Source of the DNA: Mesotaenium endlicherianum
Taxonomy: Eukaryota; Streptophyta; Zygnematophyceae; Zygnematales; Mesotaeniaceae
Reading direction: 5' to 3'
DNA: 44,928 bases
NCBI GenBank assembly: GCA_009602735.1
Contig: WELA01009928.1
Span: forward strand, 404,709 to 449,636
The translations under genes were made by a program, and so were the position numbers. The notes under the pieces are model-generated. The model saw nothing but the letters and a program-made list of their open reading frames with translations. It did not search any database and was not told where the DNA came from. How positions within the stretch are numbered: position 1 is the stretch's first letter; each line of letters begins with the position of its first letter. Shown here one piece after another: positions 11,441 through 20,367 of the stretch.

Positions 11441-12567
11441 AGTCCAGCCGTCATGAGAGCTTCTTTTTCAGCCGGGGAGAGTCTTGCTTTCACTCCTTGC
11501 TGGTTTCTTGCATTGTAAGTGTCATTGGAGGGTCTTCCACTCTTCCGGGCAGCCGCGGGGTCCCCTTTAATAACTCCGATCTCCATGGGTGTGGGTCCAG
11601 ATTCGGATGTGGATGGGGCTGCATACACCCGCGTTGCCGGTACCCATGAAGATGAAGGCACGGAGTGCTTGAAATCCAAGGTATCCACCTTTTGGGCCAC
11701 TTCAATGATCTTTGAGAAGTCCGTCAAGTCGCGTAATTCCACTTCCTTTGCCACCTTGGGTTTGAGGCCAAAGATGTAGCGGTCAATCTTCTCCTCGAGA
11801 GACATGTTGGGGATCTCAAGAGTGAGGGCGTGAAATCTGGATGTATACTCTTGAACGGACGTCGTTTGCTTGAGATGGTGGAGCTTTCCTCGGGCAATCT
11901 TCTCCGCATTGATGGGCATGAATTGCTTCTTGAGGGCCTCACGAAAATCTGCCCATCTTGCATATGATGGTGGGGGCTCTTGGCCGAGCATGGGGTGCGC
12001 CATAGCTTGATATATAGCCGCTTGATAGTTACGCCACCATGATGTTGCTGCTCCTCTAAGTAAGGTAACGGCAAAGGGAACGTAGTCCTCCTCGGGTACT
12101 TCAAGGAATGCGAGGTACGTCTCCACTTGGTAGAGCCATAAATTCAGGTTGGCACCTTTCCCGGGGTTGAAAGTGTCGGGTTTGCCGGGCTTGATGAGTT
12201 TCCTTGCTCTCGTTGGCTCTTGTGGAGGCGCTTGAGCCGGGGCTGGATTTTGAGCATTGCTCGCAATAGGGGCAACCATGGCAGCCATAGCTTCTCTTGA
12301 CGCTTGCACGGTTGCTTCATAGATGGCCAAGCCCACTTGGTTGTGGACGGTCATTAGGAAGGCTGCTTACTCATTTGCGGGAACTCCTTGTGGTGGGGTC
12401 AACTTTGCTATAGCGGCTGCCACGGGATTTGACGATGCTCCTCCTTGTGGTGCTTCTTGTTGTCGCAGATTTTCTTGAGTGGGCTCTCCCATCGACGCTG
12501 AAGGAGGGTCTCTTGGAGAGGAAGGGCTTCCTTCGAAAGCTTGCTGTTGGTCTTGAGGATCGGCCAT
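11362..12567 (-). pseudogene. Element 1 gag with an early nonsense codon
   Basis: The frame starts at the ATG at 12567 (MADPQDQQQAFEG). After 66 codons it meets TAA (12367-12369) and continues in the same frame from MTVHNQVG (12354) to 11362. The body has a retrotransposon capsid region (VTLLRGAATSWWRNYQ, later FHALTLEIPNMS). It ends with a CCHC zinc knuckle [14 protein letters not shown], which binds the genomic RNA. One base change to a sense codon would reopen it, so this stop is likely post-insertional. Confidence 0.85.
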
Positions 12568-12591
12568 CTTCGTGTGCTACCAAAGTGCCTA

Positions 12592-12603
12592 GCTCCGATA
12601 CCA
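12592..12603 (-). other. Primer-binding site of element 1
   Basis: The minus strand reads TGGTATCGGAGC, one base after the 5' LTR end. It complements the 3' end of initiator Met-tRNA, the usual primer of plant Ty1 and Ty3 elements. The commoner plant form has A at the eighth base; element 2 shares the G. Confidence 0.88.
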
Positions 12604-12604
12604 C

Positions 12605-13106
12605 TATAGTGAAAAAGATAGATAAAGTACTCAGTAAAATAGAACACTTTATCTATTCAAGACAAGGATCTTTAAACACAAGGGGTAGCTTCTTGAAAGA
12701 GAGATGGCTTCTTGAAAGTTAATATATTTCTGGAATTTGGCAAGTACAACAGTGCTTCTGCATGTCTTTCTATGCTTTAGCTCTTGTTTATATACTTGCT
12801 ACATACGTGATTTCTAGGAAGGTGTATGTTGATGTGTTGGCACCCAACACATCCCAAAACTTGCCACCTTTTTCTAGAATAATGTACACATGTCCTTTTG
12901 ACCTAAAAATGGCACATTTGACTTTTGCCACGTGGAGTTCTTCTAGGTCTTTCCTCTAACTTCGAAAATGCCTTGGAAGGTTCAAAGGACATGAACCAAG
13001 TTACTAGAGTACCTATTCACACTTGACTCCACACAATACTACTCCAAATATATTTGAAAACATTAAAATATATGCAAACTAATATATTATAACTCAAATC
13101 ACTACA
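12605..13106 (-). mobile_element. 5' LTR of element 1
   Basis: A 502-bp LTR ending TCACTACA at 13106. Its other end reads TATAGTGA, so the outer TG has become TA. It is followed by CTTTG (13107-13111), the same pentamer that flanks the 5893-6395 solo LTR. A plausible TATA box, TATATAAAC, lies on the minus strand at 12786-12794. Confidence 0.92.
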
Positions 13107-13689
13107 CTTTGCATCTTATTCATCAAGTTTTTCAAGATTACCGACACACACATTTCGGACCAGTGATTCTATCGGTCATAGCAGCTTCAGTGTAGCCTCA
13201 TTTCACAGCGTGGTTGGAGCCGAACTCGTAAGCTGAAGATGAAGGATATCTTCAAACGCTTCTAACACATTCTGTGCAAAGTGGGCAAATCCGAGTCAAT
13301 ACAACTTCTAAAGTGACATCCTGATGCAGATCAGCAACAACTTCAGCGTTACTTGGAAGTATTGAGGCAGGTCAAGGAAGTAACAAAGTAGAGGCATAAT
13401 TTTCAGCTAAACCATCCAGTTGCCATTCGAGACGGCCCTTATTGTGTAAACAAACAAAAAAACTTCGCGCTAGCACAAAGACAAACGCTCGCCCATCTAA
13501 GTAAGCAAAAATAATCTCTTGATGCTATCACGTGCGATGGTGCAAACATCCTTGCATATTTGGAGGTTGACATTAGAATAGGCTTGCGTGCATTTTTTAC
13601 TGAAGAGTGGCACAATAAACCTGGTAGATGGAACTCACTTGGTGCTTTTTGGTTGGTTGAAACTTGATTGCTTGGTTGGTTTTTGACAT
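13107..13689. repeat. Flank X, right copy
   Basis: Second copy of the 582-bp flank at 6396-6977. Identity ends at GACAT (13685-13689), after which the sequences differ completely. It starts with the target-duplication pentamer CTTTG, so it is the original chromosomal flank of the retroelement insertion. Confidence 0.85.
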
Positions 13690-14488
13690 TGTGTCTCTCA
13701 CATTGTGTCTCTTGAGACGCAGATATATACTAGCTACCGATTATGACTATGGTGATTTGAAGATATGGATCGGTTATTGCTCCAACCTCGCACCCCATCA
13801 GGCTACATAATTCAGTGGTGGATGTCCTTCTTGTTTTAGCTGATTACCAAGCATTGTCACCTCAATTGGTGTATTTGCTAGAAGAGTGGCATGCTGATGC
13901 CTTTTGGATAAATCATTAGAAAAGAATTATTGTCGACGTCTTTCTCACATAATTTCACGTACATGAGGCAGGATGAGAACGTGAAGCCCGCACCAAATCG
14001 ACACCCCTCGGTCGCACTTAATCAACACAATTGCTCATAATACGCCCCGTAGCTCGTTTCCAAGGTGAGCATAATTACCCTTCCCATCTATCCCCCGTCA
14101 TCCTCACTCTCCCGCTTTATAGGCTGCTGCATTGGCCCGCGCCCCTTGCATGATGAACTTGCCCTTTCCACCCTGCTCCTCACTATCAAGTGCTGGCTCT
14201 GGCTCTGGGACGCACCTTTGCATGCCAATTGATGGCACACTTGTATTGCTAATGTCATATGCAGGTTTCCGTGAATAGCTCCTAACCAACATGCGCGAGC
14301 GCAAGGCACGCGAGCACACGGCGCGGGGGGGGGCGCCTCGTCCCCCATCTTGACACATCACAACTCGCAAGATCGAGTGCGACAGTTTGCGCCAAACAAT
14401 AGCACACACTAACTGGTAGAAGAAGATTAGGCAGCACAAGTAAGGAGAATTGTTTTGGATCTCGCTAGCCTTGTTCAAAGAGCAACAG
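13690..14488. other. Upstream region of the recombinase-like gene
   Basis: No gene is supported. A CTTTATAGGC at about 14113 could be a weak TATA element, but the distance to the first ATG is long. A poly-G run (14324-14332) and minus-strand frames of 72-124 codons here have no recognisable domain. Confidence 0.35.
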
Positions 14489-16722
14489 ATGGACGTTGTC
14501 GTTGATTCGCAGTCTGTCCACGAGAGCGTAGAGTGTGAGGAAGGCCAGGAGACGCGTTCCTTGTGCTCTCAGGATCCATGCAACTCAGAATCTGTTCTGG
14601 CCAACAGCTAGGCTCGCACGGTTGTTCAGCACATCACCCGGGCAGAGTTCACGGGGTGGGTCTTCTGGGCCAGGAGGGATGTAGCGAATGACGGCGGAGG
14701 CCTGAAACATGGCACTGTGAAGAGATATGCAACAGGTTTCCTGACACAAGTGCGTAGGAGGCCCGAGGTGATAGACTGCACGGTCGACGCCTTCTTGACC
14801 CACATGAGACGCACATTTGCAACCTCCATTGGGAAAATGGGGTGTGCAGCGCGGGGCAGGGCAAAGCCGCTCATGAGGAGGGAGCAGGAGAAGATTCTTT
14901 ACGGACTGGACAAGAACAAGGCCGCGGACTTAGCGCTTGGCGCAATGTGCGTCCTGGCCGCGCGTGCTGCTCCACGTTGCACCAATATGGCCAAGGCCCT
15001 CGTACGTGACGTGTCATTCAGCGTCTGCGACAATGTGTGCTCTCTCGAGTGGGAGGTAAGCTGACATTCACATATTTTTGGGTCCTGCAACATTCTTTTG
15101 CCCAGCCCTGCATTTGCAAGTCGAGAATTGTGGTGCAACACGTTGTACTTCTCCTCATGCTTGTTCCATCTTTTTTGCTTGGTTTGGTGGAGCATTACAA
15201 AACACTGACTTTGGCCTCCGATTTCCTCGTCCAGATATATCAAAACAAGACCCATCGGCTGAGTGGCAACTCGCGCAAAGTGGCTTACCCAGATACGGCA
15301 GACATTCACTCCGCTATTATGTGGGTTACTTGCATATTTGAGAAGAGGGGCCTATTCAAGTCTCTAGTGCCTCCTGGCAAAGATAAGGTGGACTTTACAA
15401 TAATAGAGGAGCGCCCCCCCCCTCCACCTGCGGCGCGTGCCACGGGGAGGATCCCAACGGGAAGTGCACGCGCGCCGCAGACCTCGGCGGCGCGTCGCTG
15501 TGCCGTCGCTGCTACCGCCAGCTCGTGGAGCTGAGGAGGAGCAGGCGTGCCGATGGGGCCAACGCGCAGCCGCTCGTCGTGCAGGAGGTGCTGGTGCAGC
15601 TGAGCGCCCGGTCGAAGAATGATGGGAAGAGGGGCAACAGGAAGGCTGTCGAGGCGGCGCCGCTCGACGTGCAGGAGGTGCTGGCGCAGCTGGGCGCCCG
15701 GACGAAGAATATGGAGGCGGCGGCGCCCCCCCCCTCCACCTGCGGCGCGTGCAAGCGGGAGGACCCCAGCGGGAAGTGCAAGCGCGTCGCGGACCTCGGC
15801 GGCGCGTCGATGTGCCGTCGCTGCTACCCCCAACTTGAGGAGCTGAGGAGGAGGAGGCGAGCCGATGGGGCCGACGCGCAGCCGCTCATTGTGCAGGAGG
15901 TGCTGGCGCAGCTGGGCGCCCGGTCGAAGAATATGGAGGCGGCGGCTCGTGATAGAACGACCAGAAGATGCTCGACGTGCGACGTAGCGTGGTCGTTGAA
16001 ATGGGTTCGCTTGAAATCGGAGGAGGGCTGGCTCTGTCGTATGTGTTAGAGTGCACGACGTTGGAGTATCATCCAGCAGCTGCGGCACAGGCAAAATGGA
16101 GGCTCGAGCAAGTCCGCGTCATGCCTGTTCTTCATGGCCCGACATCGAGAGGCCTTTGAGAGAGCCAAGTCCAGAACGTCTGAAAAGATGGCCTTGTACA
16201 GGACAGCCAGTGTTGGACAAATGATCAAGGACGCCTTGTCTTCGACGTGGTCCAAGAGGAAGGGGAAAGGGCAAAATAAAAGCAAAGCCTGGCGTGCTCT
16301 GCAGGCCGTCAGTAGGGAAGGGCGCATGACCAAGCTGGCAGCCAAGACAAGGTCTCTTGCCCAACAGGCCAACGAGAACGTGAACCGCCTGTGTATGCTC
16401 CGCTCGCGGATCGACTTGCACGCGTATCTGCTGTATGCCGTAGAGTTTAAGAATGCCCAACACCCGCATGACGACATCTTCCCCGCCACACCCAAGTTGT
16501 GGGTCGAGTTTGTGGTGTGGATGCTGGCGGACCGGAAGGAGGAGGGCCAGGAGGGCCAGAAGGAAGGGGGGATGGGGTAACCTTTTCCACGGTTCGACAG
16601 TTCCACTACGGTGCCCGGCGGATAGTGAGACTAAAGGATGCTCACGAGCAAGGAAGGTACCTGAGTAAAGAGGTCGAGGCGTGGACGGAAGATGTGATCA
16701 AGCTTGTCGGTGATGCTCTCAA
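14489..16722 (+). pseudogene. Recombinase-like gene, exons 1-2: YR-like module plus GATA-type fingers
   Basis: Exon 1 (14489-15055) and exon 2 (15235-16722) join in phase 0 across a 179-bp intron with good splice sites. Exon 1 encodes helical sequence (EFTGWVFWARRDVANDGGGL, KHGTVKRYATGFLTQVRRRP) resembling the core-binding domain of tyrosine recombinases. It then has LAARAAPRCTNMAKALVRDV, which aligns with the conserved Arg box, and exon 2 opens with IYQNKTHRLSG, a candidate catalytic-Lys hairpin. Cys4 fingers follow. A second helical segment (from FMARHREAF at 16131) then ends in a new core-binding-like stretch, GVTFSTVRQFHYGARRIVRL. Breaks: TAG at 14609-14611 (codon 41), one missing base in a 9-C run (15414-15422), TAG at 16047-16049 immediately after the last finger Cys, and one missing base in a G run (16566-16571). 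The frame otherwise stays open throughout. It could be one gene or two abutting genes (stop 16049, new ATG 16134). The family call is inferred from motif spacing only. Confidence 0.5.
15430..16049 (+). other. Three GATA-type Cys4 zinc fingers in a repeated unit
   Basis: Finger 1 is CGACHGEDPNGKC..SLCRRC and finger 2 CGACKREDPSGKC..SMCRRC; both are Cys-x2-Cys-x20-Cys-x2-Cys. Finger 3 is CSTCDVAWSLKWVRLKSEEG then WLCRMC, with 18 residues between the Cys pairs, a Trp-Val-Arg and Gly..LC like the GATA DNA-binding finger. Each of fingers 1 and 2 is followed by a repeated helix with the core QPLxVQEVLxQLxARSKN. A shortened third helix copy (LDVQEVLAQLGARTKN) lies between the two units. GATA-type fingers bind short DNA sites or partner proteins. 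The frame ends with TAG directly after the final Cys. Confidence 0.65.
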
Positions 16723-17104
16723 GTACGCCCCTTTCCACCCTCCATGTTCCCCACTCCTTCACACTCCTGTCGACTTAGCTATTGTGGTCGTGGCTGCGAG
16801 GCTCGAATTGGCGCATTTTGTATGAATTTGCGAGAATGGGTTGCGAGTAGCATAAGTAGTGGGTCTACTCTCAGGGCCCAGTAGATACAAAGTCGAGATT
16901 GGTCGTGTGTCCAAGCGAGTTGTTTTCCACATAGGGGTCCTGGTCCTGTTCTACTTGTCAGCAGTCCTTGACCTGCTCCCCACACCACCCCCTCGCACCG
17001 TGTTGCATCGTTGCATTATGTCACTATTCTCTTGTGAGCTGCAGTCTGCCACGTGACACCAAGGGAAGTGACATACCGGGGGAGATTTGGGTTTGATTGA
17101 GCAG

Positions 17105-17209
17105 GGCGTACTCGACGGAGCGTCCGCACCGCAAGATCGCGATGACCGTGGACATCTTCACGGACCTCGTGCGCTCAATGGACACGACAAACCTCCTCGG
17201 GCTCGTCAT
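17105..17209 (+). pseudogene. Recombinase-like exon 3, first-assembled copy (5' part)
   Basis: After an intron of 382 bp (16723-17104, phase 2: AA then G) the frame resumes as KAYSTERPHRKIAMTVDIFT and DLVRSMDTTNLLGLV. This is the helix before the Arg box of a tyrosine-recombinase catalytic domain. It is cut at GTCAT (17205-17209) by an LTR. The same 105 bases recur at 19519-19623 in the second copy of the 2.4-kb repeat. Confidence 0.55.
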
Positions 17210-17669
17210 TGAAAGGGGCAGAGTGCCCTAGTGGAAGCGTAGTGACTCACGAGGAACAAAGCTAGTTGCAATCATACTCAAGAGTACAGCGGCATATCGT
17301 TAAGAAAGCTTAGGAAAATTACTCATTATTTTGAGTAGCAAGAAACTGCTCACAAATGATGTAGGATGAAAGGCCTTGTCATTACAAACTCGTAGAAATT
17401 TACAAAAGTGAAAACTGATAAGAAACAAAGAAGTTATACCTATTTATAATTTTTTGCCTAAATGCTCCTCCCTAGGAGGAAGCTACGGATTTTCCTAAGT
17501 GTTCGTCAAATCGTCCCTTCCAGAATATTCGTGAGTAAGCCAGATCAGTCTAATCTGACGTGTCGGGCCGAATTGACGTCCACATACATGCATCGACATT
17601 ACTAGAATATTCTATCTTAGACGCGCTTGGCTAAACCGAAACTTCTAGGTAAATCGACCTAGTCGGCAC
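17210..17669 (-). mobile_element. Element 2 LTR, partial duplicate up to the N at 17670
   Basis: 460 bp identical to the start of the 19624-20367 LTR except for one base at 17628 and the last base before the N. It is preceded by the same exon and target-duplication pentamer. Its abrupt end at an N marks it as the end of a sequenced contig, not a separate insertion. Confidence 0.85.
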
Positions 17670-17670
17670 N

Positions 17671-19623
17671 GGCTGAGTGGCAACTCGCGCAAAGTGGCTT
17701 ACCCAGATACGGCAGACATTCACTCCGCTATTATGTGGGTTACTTGCATATTTGAGAAGAGGGGCCTATTCAAGTCTCTAGTGCCTCCTGGCAAAGATAA
17801 GGTGGACTTTACAATAATAGAGGAGCGCCCCCCCCCTCCACCTGCGGCGCGTGCCACGGGGAGGATCCCAACGGGAAGTGCACGCGCGCCGCAGACCTCG
17901 GCGGCGCGTCGCTGTGCCGTCGCTGCTACCGCCAGCTCGTGGAGCTGAGGAGGAGCAGGCGTGCCGATGGGGCCAACGCGCAGCCGCTCGTCGTGCAGGA
18001 GGTGCTGGTGCAGCTGAGCGCCCGGTCGAAGAATGATGGGAAGAGGGGCAACAGGAAGGCTGTCGAGGCGGCGCCGCTCGACGTGCAGGAGGTGCTGGCG
18101 CAGCTGGGCGCCCGGACGAAGAATATGGAGGCGGCGGCGCCCCCCCCCTCCACCTGCGGCGCGTGCAAGCGGGAGGACCCCAGCGGGAAGTGCAAGCGCG
18201 TCGCGGACCTCGGCGGCGCGTCGATGTGCCGTCGCTGCTACCCCCAACTTGAGGAGCTGAGGAGGAGGAGGCGAGCCGATGGGGCCGACGCGCAGCCGCT
18301 CATTGTGCAGGAGGTGCTGGCGCAGCTGGGCGCCCGGTCGAAGAATATGGAGGCGGCGGCTCGTGATAGAACGACCAGAAGATGCTCGACGTGCGACGTA
18401 GCGTGGTCGTTGAAATGGGTTCGCTTGAAATCGGAGGAGGGCTGGCTCTGTCGTATGTGTTAGAGTGCACGACGTTGGAGTATCATCCAGCAGCTGCGGC
18501 ACAGGCAAAATGGAGGCTCGAGCAAGTCCGCGTCATGCCTGTTCTTCATGGCCCGACATCGAGAGGCCTTTGAGAGAGCCAAGTCCAGAACGTCTGAAAA
18601 GATGGCCTTGTACAGGACAGCCAGTGTTGGACAAATGATCAAGGACGCCTTGTCTTCGACGTGGTCCAAGAGGAAGGGGAAAGGGCAAAATAAAAGCAAA
18701 GCCTGGCGTGCTCTGCAGGCCGTCAGTAGGGAAGGGCGCATGACCAAGCTGGCAGCCAAGACAAGGTCTCTTGCCCAACAGGCCAACGAGAACGTGAACC
18801 GCCTGTGTATGCTCCGCTCGCGGATCGACTTGCACGCGTATCTGCTGTATGCCGTAGAGTTTAAGAATGCCCAACACCCGCATGACGACATCTTCCCCGC
18901 CACACCCAAGTTGTGGGTCGAGTTTGTGGTGTGGATGCTGGCGGACCGGAAGGAGGAGGGCCAGGAGGGCCAGAAGGAAGGGGGGATGGGGTAACCTTTT
19001 CCACGGTTCGACAGTTCCACTACGGTGCCCGGCGGATAGTGAGACTAAAGGATGCTCACGAGCAAGGAAGGTACCTGAGTAAAGAGGTCGAGGCGTGGAC
19101 GGAAGATGTGATCAAGCTTGTCGGTGATGCTCTCAAGTACGCCCCTTTCCACCCTCCATGTTCCCCACTCCTTCACACTCCTGTCGACTTAGCTATTGTG
19201 GTCGTGGCTGCGAGGCTCGAATTGGCGCATTTTGTATGAATTTGCGAGAATGGGTTGCGAGTAGCATAAGTAGTGGGTCTACTCTCAGGGCCCAGTAGAT
19301 ACAAAGTCGAGATTGGTCGTGTGTCCAAGCGAGTTGTTTTCCACATAGGGGTCCTGGTCCTGTTCTACTTGTCAGCAGTCCTTGACCTGCTCCCCACACC
19401 ACCCCCTCGCACCGTGTTGCATCGTTGCATTATGTCACTATTCTCTTGTGAGCTGCAGTCTGCCACGTGACACCAAGGGAAGTGACATACCGGGGGAGAT
19501 TTGGGTTTGATTGAGCAGGGCGTACTCGACGGAGCGTCCGCACCGCAAGATCGCGATGACCGTGGACATCTTCACGGACCTCGTGCGCTCAATGGACACG
19601 ACAAACCTCCTCGGGCTCGTCAT
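17671..19623 (+). pseudogene. Second copy of recombinase-like exons 2 (part) and 3 (part)
   Basis: A repeat of 15257-17209: GATA fingers to TAG at 18461-18463, helical segment 18548-18994, core-binding-like frame to 19136, intron 19137-19518, exon 3 part 19519-19623. All breaks seen in the first copy are present here unchanged, as expected if the two copies are the same locus read twice. Confidence 0.55.
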
Positions 19624-20367
19624 TGAAAGGGGCAGAGTGCCCTAGTGGAAGCGTAGTGACTCACGAGGAACAAAGCTAGTTGCAATCATACTCAAGAGTA
19701 CAGCGGCATATCGTTAAGAAAGCTTAGGAAAATTACTCATTATTTTGAGTAGCAAGAAACTGCTCACAAATGATGTAGGATGAAAGGCCTTGTCATTACA
19801 AACTCGTAGAAATTTACAAAAGTGAAAACTGATAAGAAACAAAGAAGTTATACCTATTTATAATTTTTTGCCTAAATGCTCCTCCCTAGGAGGAAGCTAC
19901 GGATTTTCCTAAGTGTTCGTCAAATCGTCCCTTCCAGAATATTCGTGAGTAAGCCAGATCAGTCTAATCTGACGTGTCGGGCCGAATTGACGTCCACATA
20001 CATGCATCGACATTACTAGAATATTCTATCTTAGACGCGCTAGGCTAAACCGAAACTTCTAGGTAAATCGACCTAGTCGGCATTCCGCGTCAGCCGAACT
20101 TACGTGAAGGTTCGAGTTCATTCTAACGGGCCAGATCGCTCGACGCTGTCGGTCAATCCGACGGTCGCGCTCACCGCGAATTAGAGACAGTCGTCAACCG
20201 ACCTCAAAACTAATTAAACTTCAGAAATCCGTAACTCTTTCAATACTTAACCAAATTTGATGAACTTTATATCAAAATGACCACAAAAATGCACTCTACA
20301 CTACTATACAATCAAAACATACTTTCATGAAACTCAAAAATGCACTTTATAGACCTATGACCTTACA
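19624..20367 (-). mobile_element. 3' LTR of element 2
   Basis: 744 bp, TGAAAGG to CCTTACA on the plus strand (TG..CA ends). A TATAAATAG sits on the minus strand at 19854-19862. The last codons and stop of pol (20355-20357) lie within it. Confidence 0.93.

Larger units (their letters stand above)
6978..13106 (-). mobile_element. Element 1: decayed Ty3/gypsy chromovirus
   Basis: A minus-strand LTR retrotransposon. Reading down in coordinate: LTR (12605-13106), primer-binding site (12592-12603), gag, protease, reverse transcriptase, RNase H, integrase, chromodomain, a 3' untranslated stretch (7035-7793), polypurine tract (7026-7034) and only the last 48 bp of the other LTR (6978-7025). Domain order PR-RT-RH-IN-chromodomain defines a chromovirus. 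I count two in-frame nonsense codons (gag 12367-12369; RNase H 9452-9454) and five apparent frameshifts (near 10210, 9960-10020, 9360, 8900 and 8330). It cannot encode working proteins. A single N at 8447 lies in the integrase-chromodomain linker. Confidence 0.93.
15257..20083. repeat. 2413-bp direct repeat joined by one N (probable assembly overlap)
   Basis: 15257-17669 and 17671-20083 correspond base for base at an offset of 2414. Only two differences were found, both in the last 42 bases of the first copy (17628 and 17669). The unit runs from the middle of a host exon into the middle of an LTR, so its edges have no biological meaning. The single N at 17670 is a join marker. Confidence 0.88.

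Noticed and set aside
14609..16049. Reassignment of UAG to a sense codon in this organism
   Set aside because: The PQBP1-like gene ends naturally at a TAG (2200-2202), and the decayed retroelements have TAG as nonsense changes. Pseudogene decay or a gene boundary explains the two TAGs better.
15306..16094. Minus-strand frame of 262 codons with repeated LRPGAQLRQHLLH units (also at 17720-18508)
   Set aside because: It is the antisense shadow of the GATA-finger repeat on the plus strand. The regularity comes from the repeated coding unit.
15257..20083. Genuine tandem gene duplication of the GATA-finger exons
   Set aside because: The copies are essentially identical, joined by a single N and bounded at arbitrary points. 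An assembly overlap is simpler.
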